The notes beneath the pieces were generated by a model, which saw nothing but the letters and a program-made list of their open reading frames with translations, was not told where the DNA came from and searched no databases. Both the position numbers and the translations under genes were made by a program. Below are positions 1 to 8,738 of a DNA stretch of 21,275 nucleotides, piece by piece. Positions within the stretch are counted from its first letter, which is position 1, and each line of letters opens with the position of its first letter. Origin of the DNA: Multifurca ochricompacta (lineage: Eukaryota; Basidiomycota; Agaricomycetes; Russulales; Russulaceae); contig WTXG01000463.1 in the NCBI GenBank assembly GCA_022496185.1, forward strand, positions 1 to 21,275, given 5' to 3'.

Positions 1-143
1 TGGTTGCGCAGTAGACTATGCTAGAACTATGGAGAATAAGGAGGGGTTGGGCCCTCTATGAGTAAGCATGGATATTTGTTTCAGAACTAAGTCCGTCTCT
101 TCATCAGCATGTCATGTCACCTTGTCAATCCAGATTCGTCACA
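1..143 (-). repeat. Partial solo LTR (mirror of 11624-12144), cut by the window edge
   Basis: This is the left-arm copy of the terminal part of the solo LTR at 11624-12144, on the opposite strand. Its inner end at about 143 corresponds to the LTR start at 11624. It supplies the ATG at 68 that opens a 277-codon frame into the downstream ORF, so the first 25 or so codons of that frame are LTR sequence, not original protein. Confidence 0.75.
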
Positions 144-160
144 CACACCCTTCCTTCCCC

Positions 161-1090
161 ATGACAGATGATCCCTCACAGAATGTAGCTAACACGATCA
201 CACTTACTGCACAGAATCAAGATCTAGAGCTTGAGGTTCGGACTAGGGTTCTTGCTATGCTTCAGGAAGCTAGGGCACGTCTGGAAGCTATCTATGCCCC
301 TCCGGAAATCACAGATGAAGCTGCAGTCTATTGGCCAGTCACTCCAGAGCTAGGACAACTCCCTGATGAAGCTGTAGTAGAGCAAACAGTAACTGAAGTT
401 AATGCAGCAGCATGCGTGACTACTGAGTATGAATCCCCTCCTCCACCCTTTCAATGCAATCATGAATACACCCCCAATTACATTGACCACCGCATTTCCG
501 ACTATGAAGGCCGAGTCAACGTTGCCCGATGGTGGGCTTTCGAGTACCATCACACCAATCTGCGCATTGCCCTTACGATGGGAGTGGGACAGCCAATCAC
601 TTACCTACCCCTCTATGCTCAACCTTATCCGCATTTCACTCGAGGATCAAACCCAGTTCTTACACGATTCCAACAACATCTGTTTGAGGCAGAGCAGACA
701 TTCACCCCACTGGTTAGCACGGCGCTGGACGATCTACAGGACCCAGGTGCCTGGGCTGAGGTTTCTCGTTATCGCTACGCTACTAGATGCTTGGATCAAG
801 CTCACTCTGAATTAGCCCATTGGCGCCGTCAAGCTGATCGCGCAAATCAAGATATCCAACTAGCAGTTCACGCCCTCTCAAGGGGGGATGTGTATTATTG
901 ATTATTCCCATTCCTCACATATGCTTATACTAACAATCGACACATGCGCCCAGAAGAAGCCACCCAATATGCCCCACACCCCGAACTATGCGCCATCCTC
1001 CAAGTGGGTATCGGCAGCACCTACCTACCTCGTCATCGCTGCCTGCACCGTACCCCGCCCTGCGTTATTGATCTTACACGTAGTGACTAA
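161..1090 (+). pseudogene. Third ORF of Ty3-like element A, left-arm copy, one internal TGA
   Basis: The open frame starts at an ATG in a good context (ccccATGac) at 161, reads to a TGA at 899-901, and then stays open in the same frame to a TAA at 1088-1090, giving about 309 codons. An upstream in-frame ATG at 68 lies in an inserted LTR and is probably secondary. The protein is hydrophilic, with a charged helical stretch near residues 15-45 (repeated E, R, L and A) and a run of four prolines near residue 95. I see no catalytic motif or zinc knuckle and do not recognise a family. It lies downstream of the integrase (seen intact in order on the right side) and just upstream of the polypurine tract and 3' LTR, so it is an extra ORF 3' of pol. 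The TGA probably replaces an arginine CGA. Function unknown. Confidence 0.7.
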
Positions 1091-1116
1091 GGGGTGCTTG
1101 GGGGCAAGCACAACCA

Positions 1117-1130
1117 TAAGGAGGGGGTAA
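1117..1130 (+). other. Polypurine tract of element A
   Basis: A purine-rich AAGGAGGGGGTAA-like run directly abuts the LTR start TGTAACA at 1131, as expected for the plus-strand primer of an LTR retrotransposon. The mirror copy is at 10637-10650. Confidence 0.75.
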
Positions 1131-1703
1131 TGTAACATGTATTTTCGACTTTTGTGTTTCAGCGTTCGACCTCACTTTTCGGCGTTTCATCACTTATCAC
1201 TCCAAGCCTATACATATTAGGCTTCTCTTTTTATTTACATCTAGACTAGCATGACTTCTAATGACATAGCCCCTCCTTATCAACCTACATCTCCCACTGG
1301 TTTGCCCAGACTGCTCACCCCTCCATGATGTAGCTGTGACATAGCTATGATCCAGTCCTATCAGTTGTCATAGGCCTAGATAGTTATGTTAGATTACTGT
1401 CAATATCCCTGTATTTAAGGACCTACCAGTTCACAGACCAAGTCTGTTCTCCTGTGCCAATACAGGTGTTCCATATCAGACAGAAACCTTGATTCCACTT
1501 GAGCCCCTAAGCTGCGCCTTAGGAGTCTTCGTCCCCAGTATCTAGTGATAGGACTGCGCGTCTCTGTCCAATTTCGACTCATGCGCGCGTCTGCTGCGAC
1601 CTACAGAGCTTGAACAACTTGGTGATCACCTTGAAACATTGACACTTGATTTAACCTCCTTGATGCGAATTGACTTGCACACAGTTAGCACCTGGCTGTG
1701 ACA
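1131..1703 (+). mobile_element. 3' LTR of Ty3-like element A, left-arm copy (573 bp)
   Basis: The LTR begins TGTAACA right after the polypurine tract and ends CTGTGACA, so it has TG...CA boundaries. It is followed directly by MULE transposase sequence on the opposite strand, which fixes the outer boundary. A TATTTAA promoter box lies at about 1412, followed by a segment (AGTCTGTTCTC) conserved in the related LTR at 11624-12144. The predicted target duplication is the flanking CCAAT at 1704-1708. Its partner would lie at the far end of A, outside the window. Confidence 0.85.
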
Positions 1704-3026
1704 CCAATCCTTGTCTGTAAGTGTAAAAATAATCTGCAAATGCCAATGATTGTTGATATATGAAATGAAATGGCTGAGAAATAGTTCTTTGGCACCCGGT
1801 TCACCAATGTTTGACTGGATCAGGAGATATCCAAGAGGTAACCCTGACCTGTAGATTTCACCGAGAAGTGTGAAAACTTTGAAACGTGCTCCATTTGTGT
1901 TCCCTGGCCATTGTCAGGTCAACTTCAAGTTGTTATTTGTAATTGGAAGACTCACATGCAGAATCTAACTGTAGTTCACGGAGATGCCCTCCCCATTGAT
2001 GAAGAATTTTGGGTAGTGCAAATGCAATAACTGTGATCCCCTCATCCTCTTCAATGGGTATTGATTCCATGGTGTACTGGCGATCTGGTGATGACATTTT
2101 AAACTCTTCAAGAAGGAGCCATGCTGACTGGACTTCATCCTCATCCCTTTTCCAGGTATGACTGGACAATTGTGACCATAACTGATAGATGGATTTGCAT
2201 GTGAAGGACAGCTTTGGGTGCTTCTTCAGAATCTCAGTCCAAAGCTTATTGTAAGATGTGAGGATTTTGTAGACAAGACCCAATGATGTTTACTTACCTG
2301 TGTTGGGGTTAATTTGAGGTTAATTTGGATGTATCACTCAACTTCTTCTGGGATATTAATAGGACAATATGGGACATGATCTTCACAGTGCATTAATTTA
2401 ATGAAGACGACACTAGAATGGTCAGAAGGTTATATGTATCCAACCAGAGCAGTCAAAGGTTTCCATTGATTCTTTATCACGATTTTTGACACCTTCTTGG
2501 TGGCTCTTTGATGGGGCATGCTGCTGATCAGTATTTTGGGCACAAGTGTATATGTAATGTGTTGATGTGCCTGCAGATCGTTTGTGGTCATATTTACTCT
2601 GGTAACTGATACAAAGAGATTCATAATTTTGTAATGAAAAGAAGGAAGTGTTACGCACAGGAACCAATAACTCATCACTTCCCACATCAGATTGACAATG
2701 GCATCCACACACTCCCTCCTAACAGTGTAACCCACTAGATCCTTGATATTCACATTTGCTTCAACCTTGATCACATCTTTCTGCCTTCCCAGGAAAGTCA
2801 AAAATTCATTCAGTGGCAAGACAGATAAGCTTTCATCTGACACATCCTGAACCCCATTGGTTTCAGAGTTCTGAACCTTCTCCAAGTTCTTCTTGGCCTG
2901 TCTATTGCCTTTTGCCTTTATCATGCAGAGAGAACATGTTGCGCTTTGTTAAAACATTTGCCTTCAGTGGAAATCTTTGAGACCTAGGGACTTCTTGCAT
3001 TTTGAGCACCTCTTTGAGTCCACCAT
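1704..3026 (-). pseudogene. MULE-type transposase, 5' half, decayed (left-arm copy)
   Basis: Read on the minus strand from an ATG at 3026, conceptual pieces in several frames show the order of an agaricomycete MULE transposase: an N-terminal CSKC...CSLC zinc pair, a basic segment, the block ETFDCSGWIHIT (about 2430-2470), a block ending in the LQLDSACESSNYK stretch (about 1933-1980) with the probable first catalytic Asp, and finally TLTDKDW at the LTR A boundary with the probable second Asp. Stops and frameshifts separate these pieces. Element A interrupts the gene right after the TDKDW motif, and the remaining 3' half should lie on the far side of A, outside the window. Family assignment rests on remembered motif order. 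The GTAAGT near 2296 could be a decayed intron donor. Confidence 0.7.
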
Positions 3027-3904
3027 CTCCAGATAGCTATGAGGTGGGCTTGGGAGAAGTGAGGCGTGTTAGGATGGGCGTTGATAGCTGGGATCAATTG
3101 AGATAACCAAGTATTGGAACATCTGCCAAAACAATCAACAATGTATTGTTTGTCTCTATGTACATCACGTGCGGAACAGGCACAGTGCAGCTTGCTACAT
3201 CACTGCTAGCTATCTCACCTTGATTAGACTTAGAGGCTTAGATGCAGTCAATAATGCAATAGCAACTGCTTCATCTATAGCAGATCTATGTGCTATATTG
3301 GCTACCAGATTAAATGAATGCGTTATTGAGTTATCTCATTTAATGATGTGATTTGATCACATGTCAGATCTTAGATGAATGTGTTTTTGACTTGTGTTAT
3401 CTATGTGTAATTGTAATTATGTTGAACCGCTATTCCAGGACCTCTGAACCGCTATCTTGGTTCAACAGAATTTGCTGTTGTTTACTTTACATCACATGAT
3501 TCGTCAAAGTGCTGGACAAATTGCATTCACTGGCCACTATGGAACAGAGTAGCTACTAGGTGAACATTGGTAACTATTTAGGTAAATAGCGAAAGGTAAA
3601 ACCACACTTGGTGGAAAGGTCTTAAATTAAAGGTGAAGATAAAAGGATTGAATAAGGGTTTGGTAAGAGGAGAGTAGTTGTTATGTTCAAAGCTCAGTTC
3701 AATAGGTTTTTAGAAATAGTTCAGGTGTTTAGAAAAAAGGAGATGAATTCTGGGTCAAGAGAGCTATGTAAGTTTACAAGGAGCTCAAGACTGGAGAGTC
3801 TTGAGTAAAGTAACTACAGCTTATATACATGGACAAGAGGATGACATTGTGTTGCAGACATCATTGAGATAGGCCTAGATACCTGCTTGTGTGGTAGAAC
3901 TAGT
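3027..3904. other. AT-rich non-coding stretch of the left arm with hairpins and a promoter-like site
   Basis: I find no credible gene here; the 60-codon frame at 3169-3351 has no recognisable content. A 48-bp inverted repeat with ends TGTTGAACC/GGTTCAACA lies at 3420-3467 and contains GAACCGCTAT twice. On the minus strand a TATATAA box at 3821-3827 is followed by a perfect stem-loop CTCAAGACT/AGTCTTGAG at 3784-3805. It may be the end of an unrecognised LTR or other element. Confidence 0.5.
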
Positions 3905-4060
3905 GATGTTCTGGCCTGGCTTGGCCCAAAAGCCATGGCTTTGGCTTGGCCTGAGGCGGCTCCAGCTTTCCTGAAGTCTGGGCCAAGCCAAAGCCGCCAC
4001 AGATGGCTTGGCCCTGGCCCAGCTTGGCCCAAGCTGCGGCTTTTGGCAGAGAAAATTTTA
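3905..4060. repeat. GGCC/GGCTT-rich imperfect inverted repeat (left arm)
   Basis: The segment is dense in GGCTTGG, CCAAGCC and GGCTTTTGG words on both strands within an otherwise AT-rich arm. AAAAGCC near the left end faces GGCTTTT near the right end, so the whole block can fold back on itself. It may be a small foldback or MITE-like element. No target duplication was established. The arms differ here by one G in a G-run (3980-3982). The mirror copy is at about 7705-7860. Confidence 0.5.
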
Positions 4061-4258
4061 TGACATATAACTAGTAGTTATAGTTCAGCTAATCCAAATC
4101 TGACTTAGTGTGTTACATATTGCAAAGCTATATTGAAGAAAAAGTTTGAAATGCTGCAATAAACATGATCACATGACCCAAATCAACCACTTTGTGATCA
4201 GATTTCTACTGATTTTGATGATTGCTATTGCACTTGTATGTGCTGTTGAAAGCCATGG

Positions 4259-4845
4259 TGTTACAATCCCTGCTGAGTAACCCCATTTTCTTCCACCTTC
4301 CCAACGACGACCCCTCTTTACCACCTACCCTGCACTTTATGATTATGTCTCCATCCTGGGACCCATCACATGCCCTACTCCCATCCCCGTGACTTGCTTT
4401 GGACTTGTTGACTCGCTGTGTACCTATGTTTGATCCCTTATCTCTTATCTCATTATCTCATTATCTTTACGACTGGACACTTACTTAATACCCTATCAGA
4501 AGCCAGGCTCTATGCCCTCTGCTTTCGTATATTTGGGCCCACCTGACTCCACAGTTCTTATCTCGTAGACGCCCACCTTGTTATGTATATAAGTCTGCTG
4601 TAGCTACACTGTAGACTCCAGACTTGACTTATTGAATACATCAGTGCCTGTCTTCTGGACATCCCCTTGAATCTCTGACTCAATCATCTCAAGTGCTTCT
4701 GGCACTTTTCTGTTCAACATCATCTTAGGGAGCAGCCCCTTTGACTTTGATTCAGCCCACCCGAACTCCAAGAAGCCTTATTGGTTTCTTACCTGAACCC
4801 ATGAATTGCGCTGTCACACAAGTTGTGTGGAACGTCCCTGTTACA
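4259..4845 (+). mobile_element. Degenerate solo LTR related to element B LTR (left arm)
   Basis: It starts TGTTACAATCC and stays collinear with the element B LTR: the TCCTGGGACCC block, CCCCGTGACT, ACTTAATACCCTATCAGAAG, TTTGGGCCCACCTGACTCC, a TATATAA box at 4586-4592, GACTTGACTTATTGAATACATC and GTGTGGAACGTCCC near the end. CpG sites of B are largely TpG or CpA here, so it is old and decayed. The 3' end is uncertain and no 5-bp target duplication is visible. An imperfect 13-bp stem (4843-4855 with 4865-4877) sits on the boundary. A transcript from this promoter would run into the Tc1 remnant and across the palindrome centre. Confidence 0.8.
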
Positions 4846-5070
4846 ACTCACTGTCAACTGCCTGGACAGTGGGTTGTATGCAAGGTAAAGGGATTTGGAA
4901 GTGGGCAAAAGGTGAGAGTGAAGGTGAAAGTGCAAGGGAGATGAAGCGAACAGCTCAAGGGCAAGGGATGAGAAGCCTTCCACAAGGTGGGGCTAATCTC
5001 CTAGGTAATCAGGAACCGGATCACAAGTGGACAGTCTGGAGCTGTCCATTCTATTCCCAAAGGGTTTATA
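4846..5070. other. Spacer between solo LTR and Tc1 remnant; no gene seen
   Basis: The two small frames here overlap on opposite strands and carry no recognisable motif, so they look like chance frames. The segment is flanked by the LTR end and by the TA insertion site of the Tc1 element. Confidence 0.5.
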
Positions 5071-5434
5071 TACAGTGCCTCACAAAACTGAGTCAATGTT
5101 TTGCACTTTTGCACTGTTTGTTGAATATCACATCAGCCAAAACAAATATAAACAAAGTCTTGGTAGACCATAAACGGTACAAGATAAGGGTTATGTAATG
5201 CAACAATAATTATGTAAGTCTGATCAAAACCTGTGGAGCTATGCCCATTTCAAATTGGGGACTCATTGACTCAGTTTTGTGAGTGGGTATCAGAAATATC
5301 AGAATCTGATGCTCCACCAAATGTACAGCAACCAATCCTTAATATATGGTTACCATAGTTGTCTTAATATTGATGGGACCTGGAATAGAGCTATTTAACC
5401 ATGGTTTACATTCCCAGAATATTATAATTTCCCA

Positions 5435-5909
5435 ATGCACCCCACCTCCTCTGCTCAGAAAGAAAACATGCTCTCTCTGGCCTCTGAAGGTCATTCCACT
5501 CACACTATTGCCTCCAGACTCAGCCTCAGCCAGTCCACAGTCTCTAGGACACTCAGAACCCTCCTTCCCAACCATCAGTCACCTCATTTTGGTCATCTTT
5601 CCAAGCTCTCTGCTACCTCTGAACATGCTATCATGATACAAATCACCACAGGAAAGGTTGCCAATGCTGTCCAGGCCACAAAGCACATCAATTCCATCAT
5701 CCCCAACCATGTCTCTTCACAAACTGTGCATTGAGTTCTTAAACAACATTCATTCAAGGCTGTAACAAAGAAGAAAAGGCTGCTACTCTCTGCAGTACAT
5801 TGCAAGAAGCACTTAGCCTTTGCTTTGAAGTACCAAAACTGGACTATGGAGGACTGGAAGAGGGTCATTTGGTCAGATGAGACCAAAATCAACAGGTTTG
5901 GGTCAGATG
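5435..5909 (+). pseudogene. Tc1-family transposase, N-terminal half (left arm)
   Basis: The frame opens at the ATG at 5435. Residues about 20-45 form a helix-turn-helix (HTIASRLSLSQSTVSRTL), the DNA-binding part of Tc1 transposases. A second DNA-binding region follows, then a TGA at 5732-5734. The same frame continues with a lysine-rich stretch into WTMEDWKRVIWSDETKI, which carries the first catalytic Asp of the DDE/D triad. After GSD the frame enters the palindrome spacer and right arm, so the second Asp and the last D/E are missing. The TGA falls where arginine CGA is likely. It cannot encode an active transposase. Confidence 0.85.
5858..5909. other. Asymmetric spacer at the palindrome centre
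   Basis: These 52 bases have no reverse-complement partner. They are flanked by TGGAGGACTGG (5847-5857) and CCAGTCCTCCA (5910-5920). The spacer still reads as Tc1 transposase on the plus strand (WSDETKINRFGSD), so it belongs to the left copy. The 9-mer GGTCAGATG occurs at 5871-5879 and again at 5901-5909, ending exactly at the junction. Confidence 0.9.
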
Positions 5910-6693
5910 CCAGTCCTCCACAGTCCACTCTCTGTACTTCAAAGAAAGGCTAAGTGCTTCTTGCAATGTACTGCAGAGAGTAGCAGCCTTTTCTTCTTTG
6001 TTACAGCCTTGAATGAATGTTGTTTAAGAACTCAATGCACAGTTTGTGAAGAGACATGGTTGGGGATGATGGAATTGATGTGCTTTGTGGCCTGGACAGC
6101 ATTGGCAACCTTTCCTGTGGTGATTTGTATCATGATAGCATGTTCAGAGGTAGCAGAGAGCTTGGAAAGATGACCAAAATGAGGTGACTGATGGTTGGGA
6201 AGGAGGGTTCTGAGTGTCCTAGAGACTGTGGACTGGCTGAGGCTGAGTCTGGAGGCAATAGTGTGAGTGGAATGACCTTCAGAGGCCAGAGAGAGCATGT
6301 TTTCTTTCTGAGCAGAGGAGGTGGGGTGCATTGGGAAATTATAATATTCTGGGAATGTAAACCATGGTTAAATAGCTCTATTCCAGGTCCCATCAATATT
6401 AAGACAACTATGGTAACCATATATTAAGGATTGGTTGCTGTACATTTGGTGGAGCATCAGATTCTGATATTTCTGATACCCACTCACAAAACTGAGTCAA
6501 TGAGTCCCCAATTTGAAATGGGCATAGCTCCACAGGTTTTGATCAGACTTACATAATTATTGTTGCATTACATAACCCTTATCTTGTACCGTTTATGGTC
6601 TACCAAGACTTTGTTTATATTTGTTTTGGCTGATGTGATATTCAACAAACAGTGCAAAAGTGCAAAACATTGACTCAGTTTTGTGAGGCACTG
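5910..6693 (-). mobile_element. Tc1/mariner element, 5' half, inverted (right arm)
   Basis: Mirror of 5071-5857 on the minus strand. The terminal repeat ends CACTGTA at 6689-6695 next to TATA, and the opposed inner repeat is near 6483-6502. The transposase N-terminal frame is at 6032-6331 (minus), with the same helix-turn-helix and the same TGA at its end. The innermost 5910-5946 differs from the left copy by about five substitutions and one base of length. The two halves together make a 1.6-kb unit bounded by two 5' terminal repeats. Confidence 0.85.
6032..6331 (-). pseudogene. Tc1-family transposase, N-terminal fragment (right arm)
   Basis: Starts at 6331 on the minus strand and translates identically to the left copy up to the TGA. 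It includes the helix-turn-helix region. Past the stop the frame continues toward the palindrome centre but diverges before the WSDET catalytic motif, which this copy lacks. Non-functional. Confidence 0.8.
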
Positions 6694-6920
6694 TATATAA
6701 ACCCTTTGGGAATAGAATGGACAGCTCCAGACTGTCCACTTGTGATCCGGTTCCTGATTACCTAGGAGATTAGCCCCACCTTGTGGAAGGCTTCTCATCC
6801 CTTGCCCTTGAGCTGTTCGCTTCATCTCCCTTGCACTTTCACCTTCACTCTCACCTTTTGCCCACTTCCAAATCCCTTTACCTTGCATACAACCCACTGT
6901 CCAGGCAGTTGACAGTGAGT
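6694..6920. other. Spacer between Tc1 remnant and solo LTR (right arm); no gene seen
   Basis: Mirror of 4846-5070. It holds only short opposing frames with no motif. Confidence 0.5.
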
Positions 6921-7507
6921 TGTAACAGGGACGTTCCACACAACTTGTGTGACAGCGCAATTCATGGGTTCAGGTAAGAAACCAATAAGGCTTCTTGGAG
7001 TTCGGGTGGGCTGAATCAAAGTCAAAGGGGCTGCTCCCTAAGATGATGTTGAACAGAAAAGTGCCAGAAGCACTTGAGATGATTGAGTCAGAGATTCAAG
7101 GGGATGTCCAGAAGACAGGCACTGATGTATTCAATAAGTCAAGTCTGGAGTCTACAGTGTAGCTACAGCAGACTTATATACATAACAAGGTGGGCGTCTA
7201 CGAGATAAGAACTGTGGAGTCAGGTGGGCCCAAATATACGAAAGCAGAGGGCATAGAGCCTGGCTTCTGATAGGGTATTAAGTAAGTGTCCAGTCGTAAA
7301 GATAATGAGATAATGAGATAAGAGATAAGGGATCAAACATAGGTACACAGCGAGTCAACAAGTCCAAAGCAAGTCACGGGGATGGGAGTAGGGCATGTGA
7401 TGGGTCCCAGGATGGAGACATAATCATAAAGTGCAGGGTAGGTGGTAAAGAGGGGTCGTCGTTGGGAAGGTGGAAGAAAATGGGGTTACTCAGCAGGGAT
7501 TGTAACA
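6921..7507 (-). mobile_element. Degenerate solo LTR related to element B LTR (right arm)
   Basis: Mirror of 4259-4845 on the minus strand, starting TGTTACA at 7507. It has the same blocks, with a TATATAA box at about 7174-7180. Its promoter points left, toward the palindrome centre. Confidence 0.8.
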
Positions 7508-7704
7508 CCATGGCTTTCAACAGCACATACAAGTGCAATAGCAATCATCAAAATCAGTAGAAATCTGATCACAAAGTGGTTGATTTGGGTCATGTGATCA
7601 TGTTTATTGCAGCATTTCAAACTTTTTCTTCAATATAGCTTTGCAATATGTAACACACTAAGTCAGATTTGGATTAGCTGAACTATAACTACTAGTTATA
7701 TGTC

Positions 7705-7860
7705 ATAAAATTTTCTCTGCCAAAAGCCGCAGCTTGGGCCAAGCTGGGCCAGGGCCAAGCCATCTGTGGCGGCTTTGGCTTGGCCAGACTTCAGGAAAGC
7801 TGGAGCCGCCTCAGGCCAAGCCAAAGCCATGGCTTTTGGGCCAAGCCAGGCCAGAACATC
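7705..7860. repeat. GGCC/GGCTT-rich imperfect inverted repeat (right arm)
   Basis: Mirror of 3905-4060 with one G-run length difference, which shifts the small chance reading frames here. No coding content is claimed. Confidence 0.5.
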
Positions 7861-8738
7861 ACTAGTTCTACCACACAAGCAGGTATCTAGGCCTATCTCA
7901 ATGATGTCTGCAACACAATGTCATCCTCTTGTCCATGTATATAAGCTGTAGTTACTTTACTCAAGACTCTCCAGTCTTGAGCTCCTTGTAAACTTACATA
8001 GCTCTCTTGACCCAGAATTCATCTCCTTTTTTCTAAACACCTGAACTATTTCTAAAAACCTATTGAACTGAGCTTTGAACATAACAACTACTCTCCTCTT
8101 ACCAAACCCTTATTCAATCCTTTTATCTTCACCTTTAATTTAAGACCTTTCCACCAAGTGTGGTTTTACCTTTCGCTATTTACCTAAATAGTTACCAATG
8201 TTCACCTAGTAGCTACTCTGTTCCATAGTGGCCAGTGAATGCAATTTGTCCAGCACTTTGACGAATCATGTGATGTAAAGTAAACAACAGCAAATTCTGT
8301 TGAACCAAGATAGCGGTTCAGAGGTCCTGGAATAGCGGTTCAACATAATTACAATTACACATAGATAACACAAGTCAAAAACACATTCATCTAAGATCTG
8401 ACATGTGATCAAATCACATCATTAAATGAGATAACTCAATAACGCATTCATTTAATCTGGTAGCCAATATAGCACATAGATCTGCTATAGATGAAGCAGT
8501 TGCTATTGCATTATTGACTGCATCTAAGCCTCTAAGTCTAATCAAGGTGAGATAGCTAGCAGTGATGTAGCAAGCTGCACTGTGCCTGTTCCGCACGTGA
8601 TGTACATAGAGACAAACAATACATTGTTGATTGTTTTGGCAGATGTTCCAATACTTGGTTATCTCAATTGATCCCAGCTATCAACGCCCATCCTAACACG
8701 CCTCACTTCTCCCAAGCCCACCTCATAGCTATCTGGAG
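7861..8738. other. AT-rich non-coding stretch of the right arm with promoter-like site
   Basis: Mirror of 3027-3904. On the plus strand TATATAA is at 7938-7944, followed by a perfect 9-bp stem with a 4-nt loop (7960-7981), a pyrimidine-rich stretch, and at about 8298-8345 the inverted repeat carrying GAACCGCTAT twice. No gene recognised. Confidence 0.45.

Larger units (their letters stand above)
5071..5909 (+). mobile_element. Tc1/mariner element, 5' half (left arm)
   Basis: A TATA target context is followed by a terminal inverted repeat starting TACAGTGCCTCACAAAACTG at 5071. An inverted copy of the inner part (CATTGACTCAGTTTTGTGAG) sits at 5264-5283, so the 5' end has two opposed repeat copies about 165 bp apart. 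A transposase frame follows at 5435. The element stops at the palindrome centre; its 3' half and 3' terminal repeat are absent. Confidence 0.85.

Noticed and set aside
68..901. 277-codon frame taken as the natural protein of element A
   Set aside because: The first 25 or so codons lie in an inserted LTR and the last TGA is followed by further same-frame protein, so 161-1090 describes the gene better.
4254..4850. Target site duplication for the solo LTR at 4259-4845
   Set aside because: The flanks (CATGG before, ACTCA after) do not match; the 3' boundary may be truncated or rearranged.
4806..5198. 130-codon frame and overlapping small frames beside the Tc1 element
   Set aside because: They cross the LTR end and the Tc1 terminal repeat, so they cannot be an old coding unit.
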